Assembly: GCA_934454745.1 (NCBI GenBank)
Contig: CAKSGP010000081.1
Span: 1-6,790 of the forward strand
Direction: 5' to 3'
Length of the DNA stretch: 6,790 bases
Source: an uncultured Clostridia bacterium
GTDB lineage: Bacteria > Bacillota > Clostridia > UBA1381
In this document: piece after piece, positions 1 to 6,441 of the stretch
How the letters are laid out: every line of letters begins with the position of its first letter
How positions within the stretch are numbered: position 1 is the first letter of the stretch
Position numbers and translations under genes: made by a program
The notes under the pieces: model-generated
Told to the model about the DNA's origin: nothing
Databases searched by the model: none
What the model saw: only the letters and a program-made list of their open reading frames with translations

Positions 1-825
1 AAGCCGGAATATTCCGCACAAGGTCTAATTAGAATGTCGAATGTAGAGACAATCTGTACTACCGATAATCCGTATGATGATTTAAGGTATCATAAAGAAT
101 TAAAAGACTTTAGTACAAAGATACTGCCTACATTCCGTCCTGATATAAACGGAGATATAAAGAATGATATAACAGACAGAATGGACTACTTTGCAGAAAA
201 CGGCTGTAAGCTGTCTGACCATTCAATAGACAAAATGGACGACGACACAATAGAGAAAATAATATTCTTAGGTAAAGAATACGCAAAGCGTGGCTGGACA
301 ATGCAGCTTCATATTGGCGCAATGCGTAACAATAATACGAGAATGTTTAACCAACTCGGTGCAGACACAGGCTTTGACTCAATAAATGATTTTGAGATTG
401 CCGAGGGCGTATCTAAAATATTAAATGAGCTTGAGAAGAAGGATATGCTCCCAAAGACTATACTTTATACATTAAATCCTAAGGATAATTATGTGTTAGG
501 CGCAATGCTGGGCAATTTCCAAAAAGCACCTGTACCGGGGAAAATTCAATTCGGTTCAGGTTGGTGGTTTAACGATAATCGTGATGGTATGGAATCACAG
601 ATGCAGGCACTTGCAAATCTTGGCCTGCTTGGCAGGTTTGTAGGTATGCTCACAGATAGCCGTAGCTTTGTGTCATACCCAAGACATGAATATTTCAGAC
701 GCATACTCTGTAATCTTATTGGTGGCTGGGTTGAAAAAGGGGAATATCCGAATAATGAGGAAGCATTGAAGCAAATTATAGAGGGAATTTGCTATGATAA
801 TGCAAAGAACTATTTTAAATTTTAA
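1..825 (+). CDS. uxaC: Glucuronate (uronate) isomerase, C-terminal part; 5' end outside the window
   Basis: The frame is open from base 1 (KPEYSAQGLIR before the first ATG at 34), so this is the C-terminal 274 residues of a longer protein and ATG 34 is an internal methionine. Family members are about 470 residues, so roughly 190 N-terminal residues lie upstream. Recognised by family blocks: CTTDNPYDDLRYHKEL, MQLHIGAMRNNNTRMF, GSGWWFNDNRDGM and the closing LTDSRSFVSYPRHEYFRR. Known role of the family: cytoplasmic, amidohydrolase-superfamily isomerisation of D-glucuronate to D-fructuronate (and galacturonate to tagaturonate), the first step of hexuronate catabolism. The stop TAA (823-825) is 17 nt before uxuA, and the two later pathway steps follow on the same strand, which supports the call. 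No promoter is visible because the gene start is outside. Confidence 0.96.
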   Translation, partial: KPEYSAQGLIRMSNVETICTTDNPYDDLRYHKELKDFSTKILPTFRPDINGDIKNDITDRMDYFAENGCKLSDHSIDKMDDDTIEKIIFLGKEYAKRGWTMQLHIGAMRNNNTRMFNQLGADTGFDSINDFEIAEGVSKILNELEKKDMLPKTILYTLNPKDNYVLGAMLGNFQKAPVPGKIQFGSGWWFNDNRDGMESQMQALANLGLLGRFVGMLTDSRSFVSYPRHEYFRRILCNLIGGWVEKGEYPNNEEALKQIIEGICYDNAKNYFKF

Positions 826-842
826 AGTATGAGGTAATTGAT

Positions 843-1892
843 ATGAAAATGTCTTTTAGATGGTACGGCGAAAGTGATCCTGTATCTTTGCAATACATAA
901 GCCAGATACCGAATATGCACTCCGTAGTAAGTGCTGTTTACGATGTAAAACCGGGAAAACTGTGGCCAAAAGAGAGCATCGAAAAAATAAAAAAACAGTG
1001 CGAGGAAAACGGGCTTGTATTCGACGTGGTAGAGTCTATTCCCGTTCACGAAAATATAAAGCTTGGCAGAGATGATAAAGATGAGCTGATAGATATTTAC
1101 TGTCAAAATATTGAGCGTTGTGCCGAATATGGTATAAAATGTATTACATATAATTTTATGCCTGTTTTTGACTGGACAAGAACACAGCTTGACAAAAAAG
1201 CTCCCGATGGTTCAACCTCCCTTGTTATGTATATGGATCAGCTAAAAAATCTTGATCCTTTAAAAGAGGATATTAAGCTGCCCGGTTGGGATGCAAGCTA
1301 CACACAAGACGAGGTAAGAGATTTGATAAATGCGTATTCCGAGCTCGGTGAGGAAGGACTTTGGGGAAACCTCAAAAAATTTTTGGAAAAGGTCATACCC
1401 ACAGCCGAAAAATGCGGAGTCAGAATGGCAATCCACCCTGATGATCCGCCATATCCTATATTCGGATTACCCAGAATTATTACAAACGAGGAAAATATAG
1501 ACAGAATGTTGGCTATTATTGACAGTCCTGCAAACAGCCTGTGTCTTTGTACAGGCTCCTTGGGAAGCGGTGCGTTTAATGATGTACCTAAGCTTGTAAG
1601 AAAATACAGTGCAATGGACAGAATTGCGTTTATGCACATTCGTCAGGTAAAACTCCTTGGTGACGGAAGCTTTGAGGAATGCGGACATCTTTCAAAGAAC
1701 GGCTCTATGGATATGTATCGTATTGTAAAAGCACTTACAGATACAGGCTTTGACGGATATGTACGCCCTGACCACGGCAGAATGATTTGGGGCGAAACGG
1801 GTAAACCCGGCTATGGCTTGTATGACAGAGCGTTAGGTGCGGCATATATAAATGGATTATTTGAGGCTTGCCAAAAGGCAAGAGAGGAGTAA
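843..1892 (+). CDS. uxuA: Mannonate dehydratase
   Basis: A complete 349-residue protein that fits the shorter Gram-positive UxuA forms. It opens with the family signature MKMSFRWYGESDPVSLQYI. Known role: cytoplasmic, metal-dependent (Mn/Fe) dehydration of D-mannonate to 2-keto-3-deoxy-D-gluconate. The residues matching the family's metal site are visible: H198 in MAIHPDD, C236 in LCLCTGS, H265 in AFMHIRQV and D310 in YVRPDHGR. This places it in the xylose-isomerase-like TIM-barrel fold. The start at 843 is chosen because GAGG lies at 831-834 and because the family begins MKM-F-WYG; the in-frame ATG at 849 is too close to that site. It follows uxaC by 17 nt and its last codons carry the ribosome site of uxuB, so co-transcription and coupling are likely. 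Confidence 0.97.
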   Translation: MKMSFRWYGESDPVSLQYISQIPNMHSVVSAVYDVKPGKLWPKESIEKIKKQCEENGLVFDVVESIPVHENIKLGRDDKDELIDIYCQNIERCAEYGIKCITYNFMPVFDWTRTQLDKKAPDGSTSLVMYMDQLKNLDPLKEDIKLPGWDASYTQDEVRDLINAYSELGEEGLWGNLKKFLEKVIPTAEKCGVRMAIHPDDPPYPIFGLPRIITNEENIDRMLAIIDSPANSLCLCTGSLGSGAFNDVPKLVRKYSAMDRIAFMHIRQVKLLGDGSFEECGHLSKNGSMDMYRIVKALTDTGFDGYVRPDHGRMIWGETGKPGYGLYDRALGAAYINGLFEACQKAREE

Positions 1893-1897
1893 CAGTT

Positions 1898-2749
1898 ATG
1901 CAAAAGAATGTATTAAATACTGATTTAAACGGAAAGACCGCAGTTATAACAGGCGCAGGCGGAGTTCTTTGCTCTGCATTTGCTAAAACTCTTGCAAGAG
2001 CAGGAGCAAAAGTGGCACTTCTTGACCTGAATTTTGAGGTGGCACAGCAGTATGCTGAAGAAATCACAGCTGAGGGCGGTGTTGCAAAGGCATATAAATG
2101 CAATGTGCTTGATAAAGATTTATGCTCTCAGGTTGCAACAGAGGTTGAAAAGGATTTTGGCACTTGTGACATACTTATAAACGGAGCAGGCGGAAACAAC
2201 CCAAGAGCAACAACAGACAAGGAGTATTTTGAAACAGGAGATATAGATGCTGATACAAAGAGCTTCTTCGATTTAGATAGTGACGGAGTGGCATTTGTGT
2301 TCAACCTTAACTTTCTCGGTGTGCTTATTCCCACACAGGTTTTTGCAAAGCAAATGATAGGCAAAGAGGGTTGTAATATACTTAATATTTCAAGTATGAA
2401 CGCCTTTACTCCGCTTACAAAAATCCCGGCATATTCGGGAGCAAAGGCGGCAGTGTCAAACTTCACGCAGTGGCTTGCGGTGCATTTCTCTAAAGTCGGT
2501 ATTCGTGTGAATGCAATCGCACCTGGCTTTTTCTCAACAAAGCAGAATGCAAGTCTCTTGTTTAACGAGGACGGCACACCAACTGCAAGAACAGGAAAAA
2601 TTTTAGCGGCAACGCCAATGGGCAGATTTGGCGAAGCAAACGAGCTTGAAGGCAGTGTCTTGTTTTTGCTCAACAACGATGCCGCAGGCTTTATAACAGG
2701 CGTTGTATTGCCTGTTGACGGTGGTTTTTCAGCATATTCGGGAGTATAA
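1898..2749 (+). CDS. uxuB: SDR-family D-mannonate oxidoreductase (fructuronate reductase)
   Basis: This 283-residue short-chain dehydrogenase/reductase starts at ATG 1898, behind AGAGGAG at 1883-1889 inside the end of uxuA. An earlier in-frame ATG at 1868 lies within uxuA and has no such site. Visible: a cofactor loop TGAGGVLC at 18-25, D43 after the second strand (favouring NAD over NADP), NGAGG at 95-99, an asparagine at 138, SS at 165-166, and the catalytic pair Y179/K183 in YSGAK. It ends VLPVDGGFSAYSGV. The cofactor loop departs from the textbook TGxxxGxG, as is usual in the Gram-positive SDR-type mannonate oxidoreductases. Inferred reaction: interconversion of D-fructuronate and D-mannonate, between UxaC and UxuA. 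SDRs are easily mis-assigned by substrate, so the specific role rests on the operon. The symbol is by function: E. coli UxuB belongs to a different family. Confidence 0.88.
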   Translation: MQKNVLNTDLNGKTAVITGAGGVLCSAFAKTLARAGAKVALLDLNFEVAQQYAEEITAEGGVAKAYKCNVLDKDLCSQVATEVEKDFGTCDILINGAGGNNPRATTDKEYFETGDIDADTKSFFDLDSDGVAFVFNLNFLGVLIPTQVFAKQMIGKEGCNILNISSMNAFTPLTKIPAYSGAKAAVSNFTQWLAVHFSKVGIRVNAIAPGFFSTKQNASLLFNEDGTPTARTGKILAATPMGRFGEANELEGSVLFLLNNDAAGFITGVVLPVDGGFSAYSGV

Positions 2750-2781
2750 TCACGGCTTTACATAATAGTGGCATAAATATA

Positions 2782-2810
2782 GGCTTTGCGGTATCGCAAA
2801 GCCTTGTTTT
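2782..2810 (+). terminator. Rho-independent terminator of the uxaC-uxuA-uxuB unit
   Basis: A perfect 9-bp stem, GGCTTTGCG (2782-2790) and CGCAAAGCC (2795-2803), closes a GTAT loop and is followed by TTGTTTT (2804-2810). It lies 32 nt after the uxuB stop. Read on the other strand the stem is followed by TATATTT, so it may also stop transcripts of the converging oxidoreductase remnant, whose stop codon (2809-2811) touches the T-rich tail. Confidence 0.85.
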
Positions 2811-3765
2811 AGTTTAAATCTCCCGTTGTGGGATTGTCGATAACTGCCCCGTTTTCCGTAAAACGGGAGCCGTGGTATGGACAATCCCATGTATGCTCAT
2901 AGGGAATCCATTTGAGAGCACAACCTAAGTGCGGACATCTTTTAAGGTTTGGTGTAAGCAATCCTTTAGTTGATTCAAATACATTTACTGCAAGTTGAGG
3001 ATGCAGTATACTTCTTGATGGTAAAAATAAACCTTGATATTCGTTTTTTCTCCCCTGCACCATATCACATAAAATCATTGCTGATACCATTGATGAGGTC
3101 ATTCCCCACTTATTAAACCCGGTTGCAACATATAGTCCCTTTGTACCTTTACTGTACGGACCTATATATGGGATACTAGCAAGTGTCATACAATCCTGAG
3201 TTGCCCAATGGTATTCTTCTATTGCTCCCGGATAATAATTTTTTGCAAATGTTCGTAATTCCTCCCAATTTCCCCCCTTCTTCCCTGTTCTGTGAGCACC
3301 GTCCCCAATAAATAATAAATTTTTGTAATTTCTGAAGGACATTCCTGTTTTAGATTCATCTACATATATACCATTTACATCAGCTGCATTTTTAAGTCCG
3401 ATTACATAGGAGCGATGCTGATACATTTTAATAAAATAACCGCCGTGCTTATTTATAAACGGGAAATCCTTTGCAAATTCTGTATTAAACCCCAATTTAT
3501 TAATCGCCCTTATCTCAGCTTCAATATTCTGCCTGTTATCTATGCTGTAAACATAAGAGTCCTTCTCTTCGAAATCACAATCAATGTTTTTGCATAAATC
3601 ACGATATGTTTCAAGAGCCGCCTGGTTTATTTCAAGATACTGTTTTGCTTTTTCTATCCCATATTTTTTTATTATTTTATCACAAATCTGTCCGTGCTGT
3701 GATGTGATATTAGCTGTTGTGTTTTTGGTGATCCCGCCGCCTATCGTATTTGCCTCCACAAGATA
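2809..3765 (-). pseudogene. FAD-dependent oxidoreductase with C-terminal Rieske [2Fe-2S] domain, N-terminally truncated and internally deleted
   Basis: The remnant reads in one frame on the minus strand. Reading inward from 3765 it begins YLVEANTIGGGITKNTTA, the second part of the Rossmann FAD-binding region in this family. The preceding strand and GxGxxG loop (some 45 residues) are absent. The reading frame does run on to an ATG at 3901-3903, but that extension has no family likeness and overlaps the glycosyltransferase start, so I exclude it. Near 3463-3466, LGFNTEFAKD runs straight into FPFINKHGGYF. From memory of the family, about 65-75 residues normally separate these blocks, so an in-frame deletion is inferred. 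The rest is well kept: MYQHRSYV, GKKGGNWEEL, ATGFNKWGMTSS, and a Rieske domain with ligands C (2935-2937), H (2929-2931), C (2881-2883) and H (2872-2874). About 318 residues remain of a family well over 400 long. FAD binding looks lost. Confidence 0.85.
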
Positions 3766-3787
3766 AATAATACATAAATTACTATAC

Positions 3788-3802
3788 ACTAATCTAATTA
3801 GT
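3788..3802. promoter_or_regulatory. Possible operator: inverted repeat upstream of the glycosyltransferase promoter
   Basis: ACTAAT (3788-3793) and ATTAGT (3797-3802) form a 6-bp inverted repeat with a 3-nt spacer. Inside it CTAATTAG (3794-3801) is itself a perfect palindrome. The repeat ends 8 bp before the -35 box at 3811, a typical place for a regulator site. In AT-rich DNA such a short repeat can arise by chance, and no regulator gene intact enough to be its partner is in the window. Confidence 0.3.
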
Positions 3803-3810
3803 CTTAACAC

Positions 3811-3839
3811 TTGCAATACAGCAAAAAATGCAGTATAAT
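3811..3839 (+). promoter_or_regulatory. Sigma-A promoter of the glycosyltransferase operon
   Basis: TTGCAA (3811-3816), a 17-bp spacer and a perfect TATAAT (3834-3839) sit just upstream of the glycosyltransferase gene. The expected transcript start near 3846 leaves a leader of only about 16 nt, nearly all taken up by the ribosome site AGAAGGTGA (about 3848-3856). That leaves no room for a riboswitch or attenuator. Confidence 0.75.
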
Positions 3840-3861
3840 AGAGATAAGAAGGTGAAGTAGT

Positions 3862-5034
3862 ATGAGCAAGATTGTTTTCTTTAATATTCCGGCATACGGA
3901 CACACTAATCCTACCTTAGGCGTTGTTAAAGAGTTAGTTTCTCGCGGGCATCAGGTATGGTATTATTCATATAACATTATGCGTGAGAAAATTGAGTCGA
4001 CAGGCGCAACATTTATATCCTGTGATGATTATGATACAGAGCAGAAACTTAACGCAAAAGATGCCACTCGTGTCGGGAAAGACTTAGCATTCTCTACAAA
4101 GGTGCTTGTAGATACCACATTGGCTCTTGATGATAAAGTTTGTCAAGAGATGGCAGAGCTTAAGCCTGATTGTATCGTGGCAGATTCTATGGCACTATGG
4201 GGAAAGGCTGTTGCACTAAAACTCGGTATTCCTTTCGTTTCATCAACAACAACCTTTGCATTTAACAAGCACTCAGCAAAGATTATGAAACAAGGTATCG
4301 GTGATTTGTTTAAGATGATTTTTGCATCGCCCAAAACCTCTAAAGAAGTCAAACGGCTAAAAGATAAAGGTTATCCTGTCAAAAATGTGCTTGATATTAT
4401 CGGCAGTGATGCTAACACCCACACTATCGTTTATACCTCTTCACAATTTCAGCCGTGTTCTGAGACGTTTTCAGACAAGTATGCATTTGTCGGCCCTTCA
4501 ATCCGTCCTGCAACTGATGAAATTGATAAACGTAAGGATAAACTGATTTATATATCTATGGGAACTGTTAATAATGATATGATGCCATTTTACAAAACCT
4601 GTATATCAGCTTTAAGAAATACAGATTATCAGGTTATTATGTCTGTTGGCAATTTGGTATCTCTTGAGGAGTTTGGTACACTCCCTGAAAATATATCGGT
4701 TTATTCGCACATTGACCAAATTGCAGTTCTCAAGCAGGCTGATATATTTGTGTCCCATTGCGGAATGAACAGTGTTAGCGAAAGCTTATATTTTGAAGTT
4801 CCCCTCGTTATGCTGCCGCAAACATCGGAGCAAAAGGGTGTTGCCCAGCGTGTATTTCAGCTCGGTGCCGGTATTAAACTTGAAAAATCGGTTTCTGTTT
4901 TGAGTGCAATAAATACAATACTTAGAGATAACACCTATAAGCAAAAGGCATCTCAAATCGCTGATGGCTTTAAAAACTCGTCAGGTGCAAAAGGTGCTGC
5001 AGATAAAATTATACAGGTTTGCAAGATGATATAA
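3862..5034 (+). CDS. GT1-family (MGT/YjiC-like) UDP-sugar glycosyltransferase
   Basis: A complete 390-residue protein with the two-Rossmann GT-B layout. The N-terminal half opens MSKIVFFNIPAYGHTNPTLG, whose H14 matches the catalytic histidine of GT1 enzymes; D108 in IVADSMALWG is a candidate for its partner aspartate. The nucleotide-sugar half carries HCGMNSVSESL (H299, S304, E307) and PLVMLPQTSEQ (E323, Q324), which in the family contact the diphosphate and the sugar. There is no signal peptide or membrane segment, so it is cytosolic. Family members glucosylate small hydrophobic acceptors such as macrolides and flavonoids, or lipids. The acceptor cannot be read from the sequence. Start 3862 follows AGAAGGTGA closely, and it is the first gene after the promoter at 3811-3839. 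An MGMT-like gene follows after 14 nt, so it heads a likely four-gene transcript. Confidence 0.9.
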   Translation: MSKIVFFNIPAYGHTNPTLGVVKELVSRGHQVWYYSYNIMREKIESTGATFISCDDYDTEQKLNAKDATRVGKDLAFSTKVLVDTTLALDDKVCQEMAELKPDCIVADSMALWGKAVALKLGIPFVSSTTTFAFNKHSAKIMKQGIGDLFKMIFASPKTSKEVKRLKDKGYPVKNVLDIIGSDANTHTIVYTSSQFQPCSETFSDKYAFVGPSIRPATDEIDKRKDKLIYISMGTVNNDMMPFYKTCISALRNTDYQVIMSVGNLVSLEEFGTLPENISVYSHIDQIAVLKQADIFVSHCGMNSVSESLYFEVPLVMLPQTSEQKGVAQRVFQLGAGIKLEKSVSVLSAINTILRDNTYKQKASQIADGFKNSSGAKGAADKIIQVCKMI

Positions 5035-5048
5035 AAAGGAGACTACCT

Positions 5049-5336
5049 ATGAAAGAACAAGTATATAGAATTTTGCAAAGCATACCAAAGGGAAAAGTTG
5101 TAACCTACGGTCAAATTGCCAAAATGCTTGGAAACAAGTACTACGCAAGGGCGGTGGGAAATATTTTGCACGCAAACCCCGACGGCGAAAAATATCCTTG
5201 CTATAAGGTTGTAAACAGTAAGGGCTATCTTGCCCGCCAATACGCTTTTGGCGGTATAGAGAAACAAAAAGAAAAACTTGAAGCAGACGGAATTGAAGTT
5301 ATTGATTACAAAGTTGATTTAAAGAAATATCAATGA
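5049..5336 (+). CDS. Small MGMT/alkyltransferase-like protein with PCYK in place of PCHR
   Basis: A 95-residue protein matching only the C-terminal DNA-binding domain of O6-alkylguanine-DNA alkyltransferases. Visible in order: VYRILQSIPKGKVVTYGQIAKMLG (2-28, winged-helix start), the arginine-finger region ARAVGNILHANP (R34), the active-site loop YPCYKVVNSKG (C51) and AFGGIEKQKEKLEADGI. Active alkyltransferases have PCHR, where the histidine activates the cysteine. Here the cysteine stays but histidine and arginine are Y52 and K53. ATL proteins instead replace the cysteine. So this may be a weak transferase, an ATL-like damage sensor, or something else in the fold. Start 5049 follows AAAGGAG (5035-5041); an in-frame ATG at 5019 lies inside the glycosyltransferase and lacks a site. 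Gaps are 14 nt upstream and 19 nt downstream. Confidence 0.88.
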   Translation: MKEQVYRILQSIPKGKVVTYGQIAKMLGNKYYARAVGNILHANPDGEKYPCYKVVNSKGYLARQYAFGGIEKQKEKLEADGIEVIDYKVDLKKYQ

Positions 5337-5355
5337 AAAAATAGAGGAGTATAAA

Positions 5356-5724
5356 ATGTATAATTTATTTAAAAGTGTTTTGGAAACAGATAGGTCTGCG
5401 GTGGTGATTTGCGACTTAAATCACAAAATAGTCTATATGAACAAAGTCGCTATAAAAAGGTATCACAAAGACTTAACAGGCTCTTCCCTGCTTGATTGTC
5501 ACAATGCAAAGTCAAACGAGATTATTATAAAAGTTGTGGATTGGTTTGGTGAAAGCCGTGATAACAATATGATTTACACATTCCACAACGAAAAAGAAAA
5601 CAAAGATGTGTATATGGTGGCACTGCGTGATGATCAAGAAAACCTCATTGGCTATTACGAAAAACACGAATACAGAAATCCCGAAACAGCAGAAGTCTAT
5701 GACTTTTCAAAATCATTGATATGA
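5356..5724 (+). CDS. Stand-alone PAS-domain protein
   Basis: A 122-residue protein that is essentially one PAS domain. It has a short N-terminal helix (MYNLFKSVLETD), then the PAS core SAVVICDLNHKIVYMNKVAIKRY (14-36), a helical middle with LLDCHNAKSNEIIIKVVDWF (46-65), and closing strands KDVYMVALRDDQENLIGYYEKHEY (83-106). A short tail ends YDFSKSLI. The LLDCHN-type middle recalls PAS domains of the DUF438 kind. No kinase, GGDEF or DNA-binding output is attached, so it presumably acts as a small ligand or redox sensor, or as a partner to another protein; the ligand is unknown. GAGGAG at 5344-5349 fixes the start at 5356. It lies between the MGMT-like gene (19 nt) and the ArsC-like gene (13 nt). 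A deletion-derived second copy is found at 6445-6520. Confidence 0.8.
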   Translation: MYNLFKSVLETDRSAVVICDLNHKIVYMNKVAIKRYHKDLTGSSLLDCHNAKSNEIIIKVVDWFGESRDNNMIYTFHNEKENKDVYMVALRDDQENLIGYYEKHEYRNPETAEVYDFSKSLI

Positions 5725-5737
5725 AAGGAGAATTACT

Positions 5738-6091
5738 ATGGTTAAATTTATTTGTTACTCAAAATGCACAACTTGTCAAAAAGCAAAAAAATGGCTTGAT
5801 GACAACAAAATTGAATATGAACTTCGTGATATAAAAGAACATAATCCTTCTTTTAACGAACTTTCCGCTTGGTATAAAATGAGTGGACTCCCACTTAAGA
5901 AGTTCTTTAACACATCAGGGCTATTGTATAAGTCAATGGAGCTTAAAACAAAGCTTCCTACCATGACTGATGAAGAACAGTTAAAGCTTCTTTCAACAGA
6001 TGGAATGCTTGTAAAACGTCCGCTTGTGATAGGTAAGGATTTCGTTTTGGTTGGATTTAAGGAAAGCGAATGGAGCGAAAAACTCAAATAA
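5738..6091 (+). CDS. ArsC/Spx-family thioredoxin-fold protein
   Basis: A complete 117-residue protein of the arsenate reductase (ArsC)/Spx/YffB family. The N-terminal strand leads into a CxxC at 10-13 (KCTTCQKAKKWL). The family block GLPLKKFFNTSG is at 50-61, and a conserved RP pair (R94-P95) sits in MLVKRPLVIG. Glutaredoxin-linked ArsC enzymes and Spx share this fold. The CxxC pair at positions 10-13 is Spx-like, but Spx is near 130 residues and acts with RNA polymerase, and nothing here proves that role. The safest call is a cytosolic thiol-redox protein: arsenate reductase activity is possible but no ars genes are nearby. Start 5738 follows AAAGGAG (5724-5730), which overlaps the PAS gene's stop codon, suggesting coupled translation. 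It is the last gene of the unit, and no hairpin terminator follows directly. Confidence 0.88.
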   Translation: MVKFICYSKCTTCQKAKKWLDDNKIEYELRDIKEHNPSFNELSAWYKMSGLPLKKFFNTSGLLYKSMELKTKLPTMTDEEQLKLLSTDGMLVKRPLVIGKDFVLVGFKESEWSEKLK

Positions 6092-6142
6092 AACATACAC
6101 TATCACACCATAAGTAACACTCTCTTCTCTACTTTACGTAGG

Positions 6143-6171
6143 TTGCATAACAAGCATTTTTGAGATATACT
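6143..6171 (+). promoter_or_regulatory. Probable promoter of the XRE-regulator remnant
   Basis: TTGCAT (6143-6148), a 17-bp spacer and TATACT (6166-6171; five of six consensus bases) lie 28 bp before the remnant's ATG at 6200. A strong ribosome site, GGAGGG (6187-6192), lies between. The signals look intact although the gene they serve is broken. Confidence 0.55.
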
Positions 6172-6199
6172 TTGTTTATCAAATATGGAGGGTAAAAAA

Positions 6200-6360
6200 A
6201 TGGAATATATAACCGGAACAACAATAAAAAACTTCGTGAGAAACAAAATCTTACTCAAAAAGAGCTTGCGGATAAGATAATGGTGAGCGATAAAGCAGTA
6301 TCAAAACGGGAAACTAACAGAGGACTGCCTGATTACGGAATGTTTAAGTTGATAATCTAA
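6200..6360 (+). pseudogene. XRE/Cro-type helix-turn-helix regulator, frameshifted and truncated
   Basis: The first frame reads MEYITGTTIKN from ATG 6200 and stops after 26 residues. Shifting frame at the A-run 6226-6231 recovers a classic XRE helix-turn-helix, IKKLREKQNLTQKELADKI, then MVSDKAVSKRET and GLPD. Intact relatives read continuously through this point as ITG-TIKKLRE, which needs seven A where six are present, so a 1-nt loss is the simplest explanation. Two further lesions argue against a working protein. The near-invariant tryptophan of SKWE is arginine (CGG). After GLPD the sequence departs from the family and stops at TAA 6358-6360, although family members usually continue. The ribosome site GGAGGG and a promoter are still present upstream. 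Confidence 0.85.
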
Positions 6361-6362
6361 TT

Positions 6363-6390
6363 AAGAGCAATCCTACGATTGCTCTTTTCT
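6363..6390 (+). terminator. Rho-independent terminator after the XRE remnant
   Basis: AAGAGCAATC (6363-6372) pairs perfectly with GATTGCTCTT (6377-6386) around a CTAC loop, and T-rich TTCT follows. It starts 2 nt after the remnant's last stop codon. It separates the upstream four-gene unit and the remnant from the promoter at 6428-6456. Confidence 0.8.
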
Positions 6391-6441
6391 ATTATTCCGA
6401 TAACCCCCAAGCATTATTCCGCAACTATTGATATTGTTCCG
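6391..6441 (+). repeat. Three ATTRTTCCG direct repeats at about two-helical-turn spacing
   Basis: ATTATTCCG occurs at 6391-6399 and 6413-6421, and ATTGTTCCG at 6433-6441. Start-to-start distances are 22 and 20 bp, so all three lie on about the same face of the helix. The last copy begins on the final base of the -35 box (6428-6433) of the promoter described next. This arrangement fits a binding array for a transcription factor; which one is unknown. Confidence 0.6.

Noticed and set aside
5..16. Perfect 12-bp palindrome CGGAATATTCCG at the window start.
   Set aside because: It lies inside the uxaC coding frame (encoding Pro-Glu-Tyr-Ser), with no promoter context, and is short enough to be chance.
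34..36. ATG 34 as the start of the first gene.
   Set aside because: The frame is open upstream to base 1 and the family is much longer; the ATG is internal.
1868..1897. Earlier in-frame start for the SDR gene at 1868.
   Set aside because: It lies inside uxuA without a ribosome site, while AGAGGAG at 1883-1889 serves ATG 1898 and the SDR fold begins right after it.
2128..2676. 182-codon open frame on the minus strand opposite uxuB.
   Set aside because: A shadow of the SDR gene: no ribosome site, no family likeness and a clear gene on the opposite strand. The same applies to the minus-strand frames opposite uxuA.
3766..3903. N-terminal extension of the FAD/Rieske frame up to an ATG at 3901-3903.
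   Set aside because: The added residues do not resemble the missing Rossmann front and overlap the glycosyltransferase promoter and first codons; the frame is open by chance.
5019..5048. Earlier start for the MGMT-like gene at 5019.
   Set aside because: It overlaps the end of the glycosyltransferase gene, adds MQDDIKRRLP of no family likeness, and ignores AAAGGAG at 5035-5041.
5683..5713. The 31-bp direct repeat (5683-5713 and 6475-6505) as a mobile-element end or attachment site.
   Set aside because: It is coding sequence of the PAS gene and is fully explained by gene duplication plus deletion; no integrase, transposase or tRNA gene is nearby.
6226..6231. Programmed ribosomal frameshift at the A6 run of the XRE remnant.
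   Set aside because: The downstream frame also has a changed key tryptophan and ends prematurely after GLPD, so decay explains it better than regulated slippage.
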